The notes below the pieces were generated by a model, which saw only the letters and a list, made by a program, of their open reading frames with translations, was not told the DNA's origin and searched no databases. Shown in pieces: positions 37,501-50,779 of a stretch of 64,000 bases of DNA (positions are counted from its first letter, which is position 1; every line of letters begins with the position of its first letter). Source of the DNA: Paragonimus westermani (taxonomy: Eukaryota; Platyhelminthes; Trematoda; Plagiorchiida; Troglotrematidae); contig QNGE01000141.1 in the NCBI GenBank assembly GCA_008508345.1, positions 344,708-408,707 of the forward strand. Reading direction: 5' to 3'. Made by a program: the position numbers and the translations under genes.

Positions 37501-39814
37501 TATTAGGAACCTAATCTGTTGTTAAAATGATCAACTTTGGCATATCGAAATGAAGCCAAATGACACGATGCAATAACGGGATCACAAAACTGAGACATCC
37601 CAAGCGACGATCGCCGTTTGAGAAGCTTAGCTATCATACATCTTACCAGATTCCAAAAATGGCGCAGTAAGCCCGAAACTATAACATGGTGTGCCTTAGA
37701 TTCTATGGGAAATAGTTAGTCTCCAAACAAACCGAATTAGTTGTAGATAACCACAGCTTTTCACTATCGTTCGGTGAAAAATCATCCTGATAGCACAATC
37801 CGTTAGGAAATATCGCATGTTAAATTTCCTTGTTTACACCCTCCACGCACGCTGGTTTGCAGTCGAATGTAGCTGCTCAAAACGCGGAATCGATCACGGA
37901 GACGTCTGTCAAGTGATCATGGACCGTGATAGCCAAAAAACTAGGACACTGGAGCCGTGCGACCTGGCCTAAAGTGCGCTAAACCTCCAGTCGACTAATT
38001 TGGTTGTGGTTACTATGACGTGTTGAGACCACTCCTTAACCCATTGGGTTGAGAGGCCTGTTCATTTGATAAGCCCTTTGGTTTGGACGCCTGGTTTTGT
38101 ATGCGGAACAGTCGGTGCGTCTGTTTGTTAGTTACGTTCACGCCATTTTGAAAATTCCGCAGATTGTTACGTCAGAAAGAAAATCTTTTTTTCGTTCATA
38201 CTCCACTACATGAACTGAGTACACTGTATGTTAAAGTTTTGCCGCACAAGGTTTAAGTTTGTAAGTGTTAAGCTTTACCCAAATTATTTAACTGGACGTT
38301 AGCAAACTGACCGATCTTAATTGCATAGTGCGCCCATGTTAAACAAACTTTCCCAGCCTACATTTTGTTACGCAAGAGAAACATTATTCGAGGCTGAGTT
38401 GTTTTTACACCGAGTCAAAATTACCACACAGACATATAGACAAGTCTGTTTGTCTTCGCAGACTAAAATGACGCACAACTGGCCACTCAATATGTGCTAA
38501 TTATACAGACCGTAAATGAAACAATCAACAGCCATACCACATTGCCATCAGATGATTTAGATGCGCGCGAATTTGTTGCGATCAGTACGTATTGATCATG
38601 GCAAACGTGCGTTATTTCATTTGAAAATGTGTACCAGTCAGGTGTCGACAATTCCATTCGACAGCAAGTTTGATACGTCTCGACTGATAGGCAGTTACCC
38701 GTCTGCGGTTAAACAAAGTCCACCATAGAATAGTGGTATTTCAATATACGATTGCTACTATGTATTTTCTTCGAGTTCCTAATCCACTCCATCTGTGTAT
38801 GGAGGTTCAGCTGCAAAACAATGATTTGGACACAGTAGATATTAGTTGGGTTTTCGCCGACATTACTAATTGGGAAAATTGGTTTCCTGTGGATCGCTTC
38901 AACGCCGCATTTAACTGGTTTCATTTATCATGTCAGGGAACAGAGGATCCTTACGAAAACCGACATATTTAGCACACCTACGTATTTGGTACTGCCTGGT
39001 TAACTTGTTCTCCATGAATGATCTTTCCGTTTCCATAAATTAAAGAGACGGTGAGTGACATCAGTGGATTAAGTAAATGGGTTTTGATAAGTTTGGGTGT
39101 GGGGTCCAAGAAATATATTGTCCCCAGTAGTTTTCACAGCTGTGCAGGCAATTGTCATGCAAGTATTACTTCCACATCCTGTCTGTCATACAAATCATCA
39201 AAACTATTGTTGCTTCCGTAGAATGTTCGAGATATAAGATGAAAACACGGTCGGCGGCATGAACCACAGTTCCTCGTAACGAAAAGTATCATTAATAATC
39301 TTTAACAGTAAAATTTGTTTGAAAATTTCTAGCTCCATTGTGGGCGATGTGGTTAGCTTTTACCATGTGTATTGGTGACGTTAACATACATCCATGTTCC
39401 ACGAGAGATATTCGGTGGTGACCTCAGACCACATGTACTGTGACAACCAGCTGCATCGAATGGTATTGAACCCGTTACCAGTAGCTTGGTAACACTGGAA
39501 GTACTTAAATAACCTCAACCTGTCAACATTCGTCAGTAGTTTGACTTATTACTAGCGACTTCGCGAAATTCGCTCCGTGCCATTTAATAAACATGACATC
39601 TGGTGAACGACACTGGAGACACAGTGGTAACAGCATCAAATTACTTATGTTGTTTTACAGGGGTGAACACTGAGCCTTCTTGTCTAATGGCTTTTAGGGC
39701 AAAATAATGGGGCCGAAAACCGGAATAGTTAGTCTGATTTTTCAATCAACCATCCGATATACAGTTTTTAAGTTCATATTTAGATTTTAATATCTATTCG
39801 ATTCGAACCAGGTT
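34501..39814. other. No supported gene
   Basis: Short open frames only. The minus-strand frame 36195-35974 faintly resembles the linker between RT and endonuclease of PLEs (PYLCEDPF, FNMTLKIV), too weak to call. Confidence 0.4.
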
Positions 39815-41010
39815 AGCGAAATCAGAAGACCGGTTTTGCAAGATGGTAATAACATTTCATATGGTCTGGTCAGTTGCTAACGCATAACAGCGGTGAAAAT
39901 AAAAAAATATTTAAGCGAATTAAGTTTATACATCAAGTCAATGTACACACCAGTCTGTCATTGGTCAAAACCACGGCAGACGGAGGTTCCAGGTCAACAG
40001 CTTTTGCACACAGAGGACCGACTTGCTACGCGTGACTATCAGCGCTACGAGTGACTTAAGAATGACGGGCCTGTGATGACGCATCAATAAACGGAAAGCG
40101 TTTATCGGGTCGACCACATGACCGGTCTCTAGCATGTGTATGACGATAGAAGTAGCCGACTTGCATTGTTTGGTTGGGTTGCGTCTGGTCACCCACGCAT
40201 CAAGTCCTCGATATACTTGGGCACGTGTTCCTTCATTCTAAGGCAGAGATCGATCAGTTCTGCCAATGTAAACGTCACCGCAGGTGCAGGTGAACTGTGG
40301 TAGGTACAATGTTAAGTGGACAGCTTTAGCTTCCGCGTCTTACCGTGAGGAAGGTTAAATGATTTGGTGCGACTGAGTAACCGCTGCATTGTACATCCTT
40401 TGGATGGCCTGCATCAGTCGTCGTGTTAGAAACGACATATTACTCATCAGTAATATTACTATCTCCTTTGTACGGTAACTGAATGTACACCGGTTTCTTC
40501 AGGAGAGACGTTTCTTGTGGGTTTATTACTTTCGGCTTGCTGTGAAAGTCAATGAAACTCAGTGGATAACCGCTGGAGACCTAGGTCTCACGAATAAGTT
40601 TCAACTCAGTATGTAGTATATCACCGGTACATATAGTTTTCTCTCTGTGAACTAAGCGAACCAACGAGCGTTTGTGTTGTATAAGTGCCAAACTGTTGAA
40701 GTTCAAATATTGTCCTCCCCAGGGTAGATTTATGATGCAGCGATCGACACACTATACTGTCATTCCGTCGCTTAGTGCTGATGTCCAGAAAGGCGAGCGT
40801 TTCTTCCTTTTCAAACTCGGAAGATAACGTTAGATTTCGGTGCGAGGAGCTCAATAAATCCAATAGTTTTCCTACGATCTCTTTGTCTTGTGCGAATACT
40901 GCCAAATACCTCCTGTCTTAGAATCAAGTATCACTCCCGATCGGTTATTGGTGCATGCGTGTGCTCTAGACGTTTTTTCTGTTAGCCAAAAGAATGCGAT
41001 GCCTTCGGCA
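39815..41010 (-). mobile_element. Penelope-like retroelement relic with GIY-YIG and 3' UTR
   Basis: Minus strand: RT after the YVDD box (AVFAQDKEIVGKLLDLL, EKEETLAFLDISTKRR, 40905-40770); connection FIDFHSKPKVINPQ and KKPVYIQLPYKGD (about 40550-40460); GIY-YIG motif CTCGDVYIGRTDRSL (about 40290-40245), then LETGHVVDPINAF and CVQKLLTWNLRLPW (40133-39968). The YIG motif survives, but frameshifts separate the blocks. The non-coding tail down to about 39815 matches the tail of the 53.3-54.3 kb copy, so both belong to one family. Confidence 0.8.
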
Positions 41011-44000
41011 TACGAAAGTTGACAGAACGTAGCTATGCACTTCTGGATTCCCTTCTGGAAGCTCTGTAAACTGCTAGTGATTTGCTGGATATGTATGTTG
41101 ACAGAACTTTGTGACAATCTAAAATATCGTTTTGCAGATTTTTTGTGAAAATTGGCCTAACAAAGCAACTCATCACCAACCAAGCAGCAGGACGATGGAC
41201 AACCAAATAAAATCAACACCATCGATCGAAAGGCAACAACTTACGGCGTAACCTATGACTGACCTACTTAAGACGCTGTTTGTTGCTCGTAAAATGAAGC
41301 CTCTGACAGTTACTTCGAGCATAATCCAGCATGGCAACTTCCATTTGTGTCAGCGCTTGCTTTCTATGTGCCGGTCAAATCGTCCTCTTCGTATGCGAAT
41401 AGATCGAGCTTCGGGAAACTCACCCCGACCTTGCTTCATGTTTTCTTGACAGCAAGAGAGTTTTCAGTACATTGTTCACCTTATATATTGATCCCGCCTT
41501 CGGTCTGATACGCGTTATCGTGGGCTGATCTAATTACGCTGATTTGTTTTCACTCTATCTCTGGCCATAATCAATCTACTGGCGTTGTGAAGTCGACGTT
41601 TCTATGAGAAAATATGCCTGAGGACTCTATTTTCTTTGTTCCCTATGGTTCTGTTCGGTACCGTATTAAACCGGCGTCCTAACTGCATTCCACAACACTT
41701 GTCACCTGAACAGACCCATTAACTATTGAGAGTTACTTTTTTGCCTTATCTGCTCACTCCATCGGCACTTGCTCATCGTTTGCTCTCCAAATTCCTACAA
41801 CAGCTGAATCCATGTTCAACTTCGCAACTAACTAAACCATATCAATAATCGTTACACGACATATGTTGTTAATGATATCATGCTTGTCTAGTAGAAACAG
41901 ACTGATATTTTCCTCAAGCTAGGAGATCTTTTAGACTGTTTTCTTAAGGGTTGCGGCTAATATCTTCACTCCATTATGCATGCCAACAAAACCGGTGTAT
42001 TGTAACAGCTGGATCAAACTTATAGCATTTTTACGCATTTTAGATGAAGCACGCAGCCGCAGAATGTTGTTCATCACGCAGATTGTTGATGCGACGTATT
42101 GATCTCTGAGTCGTTCCACGTTTTCTGTGAACAAATTTGCAACGATATAGATTAATAGACGTCTCTCACACATACACCGAAATGACCACGATCAAACACT
42201 CGGAGTGTTTTTTATGGTATCTCTTCGCTTGATCAAAATATCATCTTAAACAAAAAGTGGCTTACTCTCATAATTTGCCAGTTCAGCTTTACTCACTAAT
42301 TACATTCATCATTTACCTGTATACTTGGTAAACATCGGCTTGTAGAGGACTGTTGAAATTGCTTTAACCCGTAAGCAGTAAATCACTCGGGACAGACGCA
42401 GTCCACCATTATGCAAATTAGTAATCGTATACCCATTGCCGCACTGAAACAGCCTCTTTTCTGTTGATGGCTAAACCTATTTGAATCCACTCAACAGCAA
42501 GCCTCGGAAAGTGTGGTTTTCATGGTGCTATTTGATCGCGTAAAGAAAACTTCATTTTCGCTTTCCACAAACTGTGTACACATACGAGCAACCCATACAG
42601 ATAACCAAAAATAACCACTTTGAATGGCCAACAGGCAACTTACTAGAGTAGATATTTTTTATCTCACCTACTACACCAGGCAAAAAGACAATCAGTCCGA
42701 AAGGGTTTCTTGTGAATGTATGTTCTTTTTAACAATAACATATCTCGATTGATTTCCGTTAAATTATATCATGGCTTGCTCGATTCAGTTTGATGAGGGT
42801 CAAACCAAATTTCGAATGCGATCATCTTATATCCGTTTACTCTGTTCCGAATCACTAAAAATATTCATCATACACAGTGCACCTGTTACTTCACTGAATG
42901 TGTCGTTCATTCGATTTTCACTGAATTTTGTCAAAAACTTTTCTAACTCTTTGAGAATAACCAAAAAAGACGTTGCGAGATGTAAACATTTCATCAGTCG
43001 GGAAGTGAAAACATCAGAAGACGCAGGGCGGTTTACGCCCAACGGCTTTCGGTCCAAAATGAAGACCAACCCAGCAGACGTCCGTAAATTCCACGCAGAA
43101 AATGGAGGCTGATGATGGCATCTTGATAGAAAAATAATTTTCAACGAGGCCACCAATCATCCTGCTACACCGGTACATTAACTGGTAAATTACTTGGTAC
43201 ATCATTTAATTATAAACAAAGGAAAGCAATCGGAATCAGCAAGTGAACGTTAAAAAATGTCCAAAAACATGCGTGGTATCACATTATGACCACTTCTGTG
43301 CACTGACAACTAACCAAGCAAATAACCTGTTAGATAGCTTATAGACATTTTTTCAGATATTTGACTCAAATGCATAAAAGATTTTTTTTCAAATTGCACG
43401 AGCTCTATAGAACACAATAGTGGATTCCAGCAAGAAGCAATCAGCTGACGCCGACCTAATTTGCAAACGCTGCTCCTCAAGAAACAGTTGGTTTCTGGTG
43501 TCGTTCTATTACTCGTCGCAGTTTATGTATGTGCGTCCCGGTTGGTAACCTCACAAAACTGAAATAGTTTGCACTGCAAAAATCCTCTTTGAAATTAGGG
43601 GTTATCTTCCCAACACAGCTGAAGATGTAGTGAACTTTAATCCACTAGGCCCAACACTAGCCGTTATATGTTTAAGAATGAGAGAATTTCAGCCGTCTGG
43701 TGTTATAGGTGGTGCTAGCTTCTATCTGCTTACCGCAGAGGATATCTTGATTTTTGTATTAATATTGTTTTGTTTCACTTCTAAACTTCTTGTGTTCCAT
43801 TTCTGTTTCCAATGAAACGAAGACAAACATCCTTTCACATACCAGACTAGAGGATGGCTCACTAGAACATCAGTGCGCCGCAATAGTAATCGAGACAGTC
43901 AGTATTCAATGTTTTCTCCACTGGGCCCAATGTTAACAAATGAGTTCTGAGTACGAGCCTTGTTTCACAAAGCCCGACAAATCTGCATCGGTGACTGCTT

Positions 44001-44114
44001 GCATGGAACGTAAGAAAGTTGAAAAGACATTGTTAGAAAACCAATATGCCGAAAGTCTGTCGACCTTCACAACTAGATAAATTGATTGGGGCTACCTTGT
44101 AAGCAAGTCCTAAT
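41011..44114. other. No supported gene
   Basis: Unassigned short open frames, e.g. 42771-43112 (+) of 113 codons with an overlapping minus-strand frame of similar length; neither has a recognisable domain. Confidence 0.45.
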
Positions 44115-44141
44115 AGGCAGGTTTTTATGAACCTGCCCTAT
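44113..44141. repeat. Small hairpin
   Basis: ATAGGCAGGTT and AACCTGCCCTAT form a stem with one bulged base around a 6-nt loop, at the start of the 44.1 kb PLE relic. Not clearly a terminator or regulatory element. Confidence 0.5.
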
Positions 44142-44640
44142 AGAAGTGACCACATCGCAACCACTATGTATCAAAAACCACAGTCTGCTTCAAAACACAA
44201 ACCATGCTCTCGGATTGCTGTTGATACTCTCAACCAGGGGTATTTCCAAGCCTGCTCATAATCGCGAGCCACTGAATTGTTCAGCCCCTCAGATAATCCT
44301 TTAATTCAGTTGTACTTGCAGCGATGTTTGTATTAGCAGGACAAATGGTTGTTCACACCAAAGAATGGTTGGACGTATGCCTAAATGGTTGTTGTGATGG
44401 CGTGACAGAAAATGGCAACAGAACGAGTGAGCCGGAATACTCTTCGTTCAGTGCGAGTCACATCATACAAACTGGTCACGCTTTTGAGTCGGTAGACTTA
44501 TTCGACGTGCTAATGCACAACCGGAATCAAAAATTGTTCACGTTCTCCGGAACAATGACACCCAGTATTCGTCGTCTTGTGTACAGGGTTGACTCGGACG
44601 GTTTGTTTGTCTTTGAAGTGATAGCAGTCCATTATTAATG
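44115..44640 (+). mobile_element. Penelope-like relic, C-terminal end
   Basis: Plus strand: a linker-like LPYRSDHIATTM (about 44134-44170), a damaged GIY-YIG stretch, then an open frame (44324-44638) with KEWLDVCLNG, NRTSEPEY, ASHIIQTGHAFESVDLFDVL and NRNQKLF. The IxxTGH plus NRNQKL order is the segment that follows the endonuclease in PLE proteins. The family differs from the two TRRxPTKQ-type copies in this window. No RT part was seen. Confidence 0.6.
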
Positions 44641-47600
44641 TAAAGCCTAATGATTAACCGTTTCGGGTGTTGTTGCATATTCTAGTGTTTCACGTCCATG
44701 GCTGAGAAGAGTGTACAAAATGTCAACATCTCGTGTTATTGCTGGACAAGTTCAAACGAACATAGTGTTTCAAATTTCTAACACTTGCTGTATTGTCAAC
44801 CCACCTTTCGATTTATAATGCAATTTCCTGCATGTAACCTTTCAATTCCTCGTCACTTTAAATTCAAGTTTTCTTCTGACGTAACTTCCAATCCTAATTG
44901 AAATACATCTTTACTTGTTATAATAAGCTCAGGTCTTAACCTTCTCCTCTTGTTCATTATCATATTCAGACTCTTAGAAAATATAATGTTAACATTTTCA
45001 AATTATCTGTTCATCCAACCCTCCTCTTCAAACGATGCCGTTTTCGATCCATCACTAAATTATCCGCGTATATCAGGCCCAGTGTCTACAGATACTGAGA
45101 ATGTGAGTACGTTGTGTTAATCATTCACCGTTCATAGTTTACCATTGGAATCATTGGAATCGAGTCGCATAAGCAATGTCGTGCCCGGTTTGTATTTCAG
45201 TGTCCCTACCCTAAATAATTTGAAACAAACCTGATACGGCATATCGGCTGCAATGTCACAACAGTTCGCTGTATAATTCAGGACCAGATAGTAAAAATAT
45301 GGTTACCTTTTCACAAACACAATCGCCTGGACTAGAACTATATTTAATACCTTTGTCTTTTGTTATCGGCCCCAACGTGTGGCCGCTCAAATGCTTTTTT
45401 TTCTAACTAAGTTATAAGTGGTCGATGTTTGTTTCTACAGTTCACGTTCGTACCATATGAGCCAGCTTCAAATTAATACTTATCCATATGGTGTCACGTG
45501 ATGAACCAGCTTCGCAAGATAGAGTTGGGGCCAATAACTTCGATGACTAATAAATTCTGAAGACAGAAATTACTATAGGAATTCATTTCGCCTACTCGTG
45601 TCAGTCGCAAACGTGGAAATATCAGTAAAGCAAGGCTAGACCTAAGTTTAATAGTTAGAAAGTTCAAAGCAGGCTGGATCATGGGCGGTACTCACGGTTA
45701 CGTCTACAACAAGTGAAGATCTATATTTGGTTGATTTGTGCGCATAGAACAGGCAGTAAACGGCTGATCAACATGGCTTCGGCATACTTAAGAATCTGTG
45801 GGTTGTGAGTGTTAATCAGGACCTTGGATGATGATAAAATATTAACGCTGGCGTGAGCGCGTGAAACAAATTCATTCTATGATTTATGTCTGCTTCTATT
45901 CGAATGGTTCAAAGGAACATAATTGTTCAAACTACTAAAGTCTACTACACCTGACAAAGTGAACGCACCGTACACTTATCAACACATTTTGCACTCGTAT
46001 GAGTAATTCAGAAGGGACAGTTCAGTCACAAGCACTATAATTCCCGACAGTTAACTTTTGTTTAGTGCACTGAATTTCATCTCCAACATTTGAAGTTAAC
46101 GGTTGAGGTACCTTGTTTCAGGTCTACGGTTTGCTTCATGGTAGACATACAGTACTCATACATACCTTACCCAAGGCAACTTTGCTGTCGAGCCATTCGT
46201 AAACGATATTGTGAGCTTTTCCTCCTTACTCTGTTCATACTGGAATAATACAGTGATCCCAGTGTAACTTTTAACCTTGTTTGGTGGCTGCACCACATTC
46301 TATTTTTAATGGATCTACAGATGAATGTCAGCGCATATCAACCATCTTGTATTGGCTGTTACCACTGACGTAGCATGCTTTATGCAGGTTGGTTTAAGTT
46401 TATTTATTAGTAACAGGAACTACCGCTGTCACTCTTATTGAACGTGTTGCGGACCAATTTCTAATTAAGCTTCACCTGAAGGCACTGGTGGCCGATACAT
46501 AATTCACAGCTATGCCGATTCATCTCGCGTACATATCTGCCTAGTCAACTGAGTGTGGTCCATTAACAAAATCGCACATTAATATGGGACCAAATGCTTA
46601 TACCAAACAGATGTTTGTTTCCGTAAACTCTGTCAGTTAGCGAGGTGGAAAATAGTGGTAACAGCTTTCCAGCTCGTTACTGTAATTATTAACGAGTGGT
46701 TCAAACAGATCTTGGCGATAATCCGTGTCTGGCCATGTGTATTGCCGAGTGCGGAGAGGAACCGTATCAAACAATACGGTGAAATCTTGTCAACTATCCG
46801 AAGTTTGTGAAAAGTTGTGATCAGAATTGTGTTGTTGATGTGGTAATTATCAACAAGTCCTGGTTATGTGAAACATAAAGAAATATGATGGAGGTTACGG
46901 GCAGCTAGTGCGTGTTCTGTGATAAGACTGAGATTTTCGCTTGCCAGCAATTGACGGATTTTGAGCGGGTGCTTACCCTCCAAGTAACCTTTCAGAGCAT
47001 CTTGGAACCATCATATCAAATACATGGTATTGTTGTACTCTTGGCATTTGTGTCAGCTTTTCTAAGACCTAATTCTACCTTGGTTACGGAAAATATTCAC
47101 CTTTATTCGAGGAGACCTTGCTTTTACAGACCATGTGGGCGCGCCCATCATGTATCGTATCAAGTTCATCCATCCGTAGTTTTTTGAAGTCGTAGATCAG
47201 GCCGAATCAGTAGTTTCACACAAATGGTACTGTATATCTCCACTCGGACAAGGATACATCCGGATCATTCTGGACAGTTCAGTGAGCGACAAAGTGAATA
47301 GTGTTATCAAAATACTGTAATCTCAATTATTACACTTTATGAGGCAGAAGGAGAGAGGATTGTTTTTTCGACTAAAAGTGAGTAGAGGTCATGTTGATAA
47401 ATCATGATGATGAAAAATCAGAACAAAAAAACTCACCTCCCAGAAACTAACAAGAACAGAAGTGGGTAAAACTTGACTGTACGATGTTGATTGATCTCAT
47501 ATACACCTTGAGTTGACAATGTGTTATTCAAGCTGGTTGCTAGTGTTTCAACACCAAGCTACTTCGATCGTACAGAAGTCAAAACAACAATTCCTGCGAA

Positions 47601-50600
47601 CAACTTTGACGATATATAGTATGGTGTAAGCTACATCCATGCCGTTTTTTCTGATTTTCATTCGATCATGCTATACTGCCGAGAATCACCATTGTACGAC
47701 ATATTTGCTGTCGATACTCTCAATTTCGTGAGTAAAATATGAGTGATTCTTTCCGTTCGATGTCTTAACCCATTTTAATTTTCGAAAACGTGTGTACAAT
47801 TAGCCGAGTAACAACCCCGCGTATTCCATACCTCACCGTCTGGACAGTTCTGACCCTGAACTTTCATATGATAAAACACATTTATATTGGTTTTATGGTG
47901 TATTAATGTAGCGCAGTGAAATTTGTCAATAATGAATAGTATACACACAAGATCCTTATTGGCCGGCTGCATCGGATATATTTCCCAGTGGGGAAACCAA
48001 CAACACTAAGTTGTGAAACCTACAGCATTACCACCGTTTGATGTATTTTTATATAAACGAGGTTACACTTTGACTCGACCGAAAACCAACGGGGATGAGT
48101 AAAATGAATTCCCACATGAATGGGTCGTTGATAGTATCCTATCTCTCCAAGCTCCAGTGCATCAACGACGTTTTCCCTTAGGTTAAAAATTAGGAAAGGT
48201 CAGATTGGCAAATGTTTCAGCGGATGGCATTCATCCTTTATTTGTGGTGACTGGGGGAGCGCTTCGTTAACTATGAGGCATTTGAACTTCATAATGCATT
48301 CTGCTGTATGTCCCTGTACCGTTATAACAGCAAAGCTAACTTCAGACATGTTGTTTCTTTCCACTATAGAACCTAATTTGTGTTGTCAGATGTGTCCATT
48401 TGAGTATATATTTTGATACTGCCCCATGTACGTCTTTAGGCACTGATGAGTGAATATGTGAATGCAGTAGTTGCACCTTCATTGATAGATTGGAAACCAA
48501 CGCATTGTAAATTATTTGCTATTATTTTTTCTAAATTTGGTAAGCAACCGTGTTTCCTATTTCATCGCAGTCTCACAAGGCAGAATTGCATGTCACACAC
48601 ATTCTCTTCGGTCGACCCTATTACAAAAAACTCTGCATAGTACTTAACGCAACATCTCAGATAACTGGAGCTGTTTGCTATCAGCATTTTGCGGCTACTG
48701 AACCCTAGTGCTGATGGCTCAGGTCACGGACACATGACTATTCCCGGTAGACAGTCTCAAACCAACTAAACGCACATCGTATTAACACAGCTCGTGCTAA
48801 TGTGATCTGTGGCTGGTTTTTTACCGACACACGGTGCGCTTGGCAGCTTGCGTTAACCCATCTCTGATCACCACACGCACGTGCTCCATCAGAATGTAAA
48901 AGGCCTTTTTCTATTGTCTCTTTGAGAATCCAGCCAACTCTGTTCACTCATTCACATCCGTCCGGTCTGTCTAACACGTGTCTGGAGAAGACATTTTGCA
49001 TTAAACCCGGAACTTTTCAATTTTCTCTCTGTTTTCTCAGGTGTAAGTCACAGACAGACCGTTTTAGTTTTCCTAAACTGCCTCGTCCTCCGTTTATCCG
49101 AAATTGTGGATGACAGAATGTAAAAGTTGAAACTAATTTGTTTGTTTAAACTCCAAGAAGTCTCATGGTAAGCTACTTAACAAGATAAGCGGAAATACGC
49201 AAGACGCCGTAGATTATCTCTACTTATCTGAGTGGATTGGTGTATACATGCTTGGTAAATACTTGTTTTGGTGAAGAACAAGATGTGATGAATAATAAAA
49301 TGGAGACTGACGATCACTACGTTTTCGAGCGGTCTGTTACAGAGTTAGATGAGTTCGTGCACCTCAGTTAACACCGATCTTTTTTTCATAATCATCTCTG
49401 ATTAGGTTCACTAAATCATAATCAACTAATCCGATAGAAGGTTTTATCGTGAATTCGACGTACAAATGCAGTCTGTGGTATTCCGAGACGGTCCAATCAA
49501 TCAATAATAGTTAACACAGTTTGTTCTTTGTTGATGTGTAAAGTTACGGAGGCGAGGGACCATGGCAACAGAACCTGGTTCAGAAATATTCGTCTCAAAT
49601 GTATTTTATTAGAACAGAACAAAAGTTAAATCGAAGGACGATGAACCACGACTGAATACATGTAACGAACGATTTGTGTTCAAAGACAAAAAGGGTTTCT
49701 GCTCCAGAACAGCAGCATCGCTGAGTGTGCTCTATATGTAGAAGAAACAGACTTGTTTGTCTCCCTCAATATGCCCAAAAAGTACAGCTGTCGGACGACA
49801 GTGTCATCAAGACTGGTGCGAAATTTTGGACTGCTAAGGTTCAGCAGCGACAATGAGATGGTTAGCAATATTGTACAGCAAATAGTTCATATATTTCTTA
49901 CATTCGGCCTACACGTTACATCCGTATGTATGGTGAAGTCGAGCAACTAAGGTCCATACAGTGTACATCTTCTATTAACCATACTGTGGCCTCGTTATCG
50001 ATGAAGCGCTCGTTTATTCGAAAGAAAAAGTGATTTTCAGATTATTACTTTTCATTATAATACACACTTTTTTTGAAGAAAGCTAGTGTACCGAGAAAGC
50101 AAGGCATACTTTGAAGAACACCCAACTTCAAGAACGAGGACCTGTCTACCGTAACATAGCTAACAAATTACCTTTGCCTTGCTCACCACTCAAGGTCACA
50201 CAGTAAACACACCTTTTGGCTTTGCGCTTCAAAGAAAGCGCAAATTGCTTTGTTTAGTGTTGTGCTATTAGGAAAAAGCGTGTTATATCCAGGCAGTCTT
50301 CAGACATTCTTGCATCTTAGTGTACACCACAAGCGGGCTTGTCTACCCACAATTTTGTCCGCATGAACAGAAGTTCGGCTAAACTCACAATAAAAGTCTT
50401 CAGCTACTGGAAACCGTTAAATCGTCCAGATGGGGTATTCGAATGTCTTAAGTTAAGTTTGCTCCATTCAAGTTTCGATGTTTCCTCACGCCAATGTCGT
50501 GATTTACATTAACTATTGCGCCTTACCAATCAACTTCATCCGGAAACTAATTAACCAACTAACATCTCCATGAACTTAGATTCAAAAACGCAATATGCTA

Positions 50601-50731
50601 CCCTCTAGGGACCCATGTTTAAAATAAGTATTTCGGGCTGCGATAGATAATAATGGCTAGTGGTTTGTCATTGTTAACTGAACAAAAATACAGCTTACTA
50701 CGACTGACAGTGGATCATTGGTACGCGATGA
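44641..50731. other. No supported gene
   Basis: Short, unassigned open frames. A small ACCGTAT/ATACGGT hairpin with a 6-nt loop lies at 46761-46780. Confidence 0.45.
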
Positions 50732-50779
50732 AAATTTCCAGCTCAGCAAACCTAATAAGGTTTGCTGAGCTGGAAATTT
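50732..50779. repeat. Perfect 22-bp foldback with 4-nt loop
   Basis: Arm 50732-50753 (AAATTTCCAGCTCAGC...) is the exact reverse complement of 50758-50779; loop AATA. Past a one-base bulge, four more pairs (ATGA/TCAT) extend the stem. Confidence 0.95.

Noticed and set aside
42771..43156. Overlapping 113- and 109-codon frames on opposite strands
   Set aside because: No motif in either; mirror-image open frames are expected by chance when one strand lacks certain codons.
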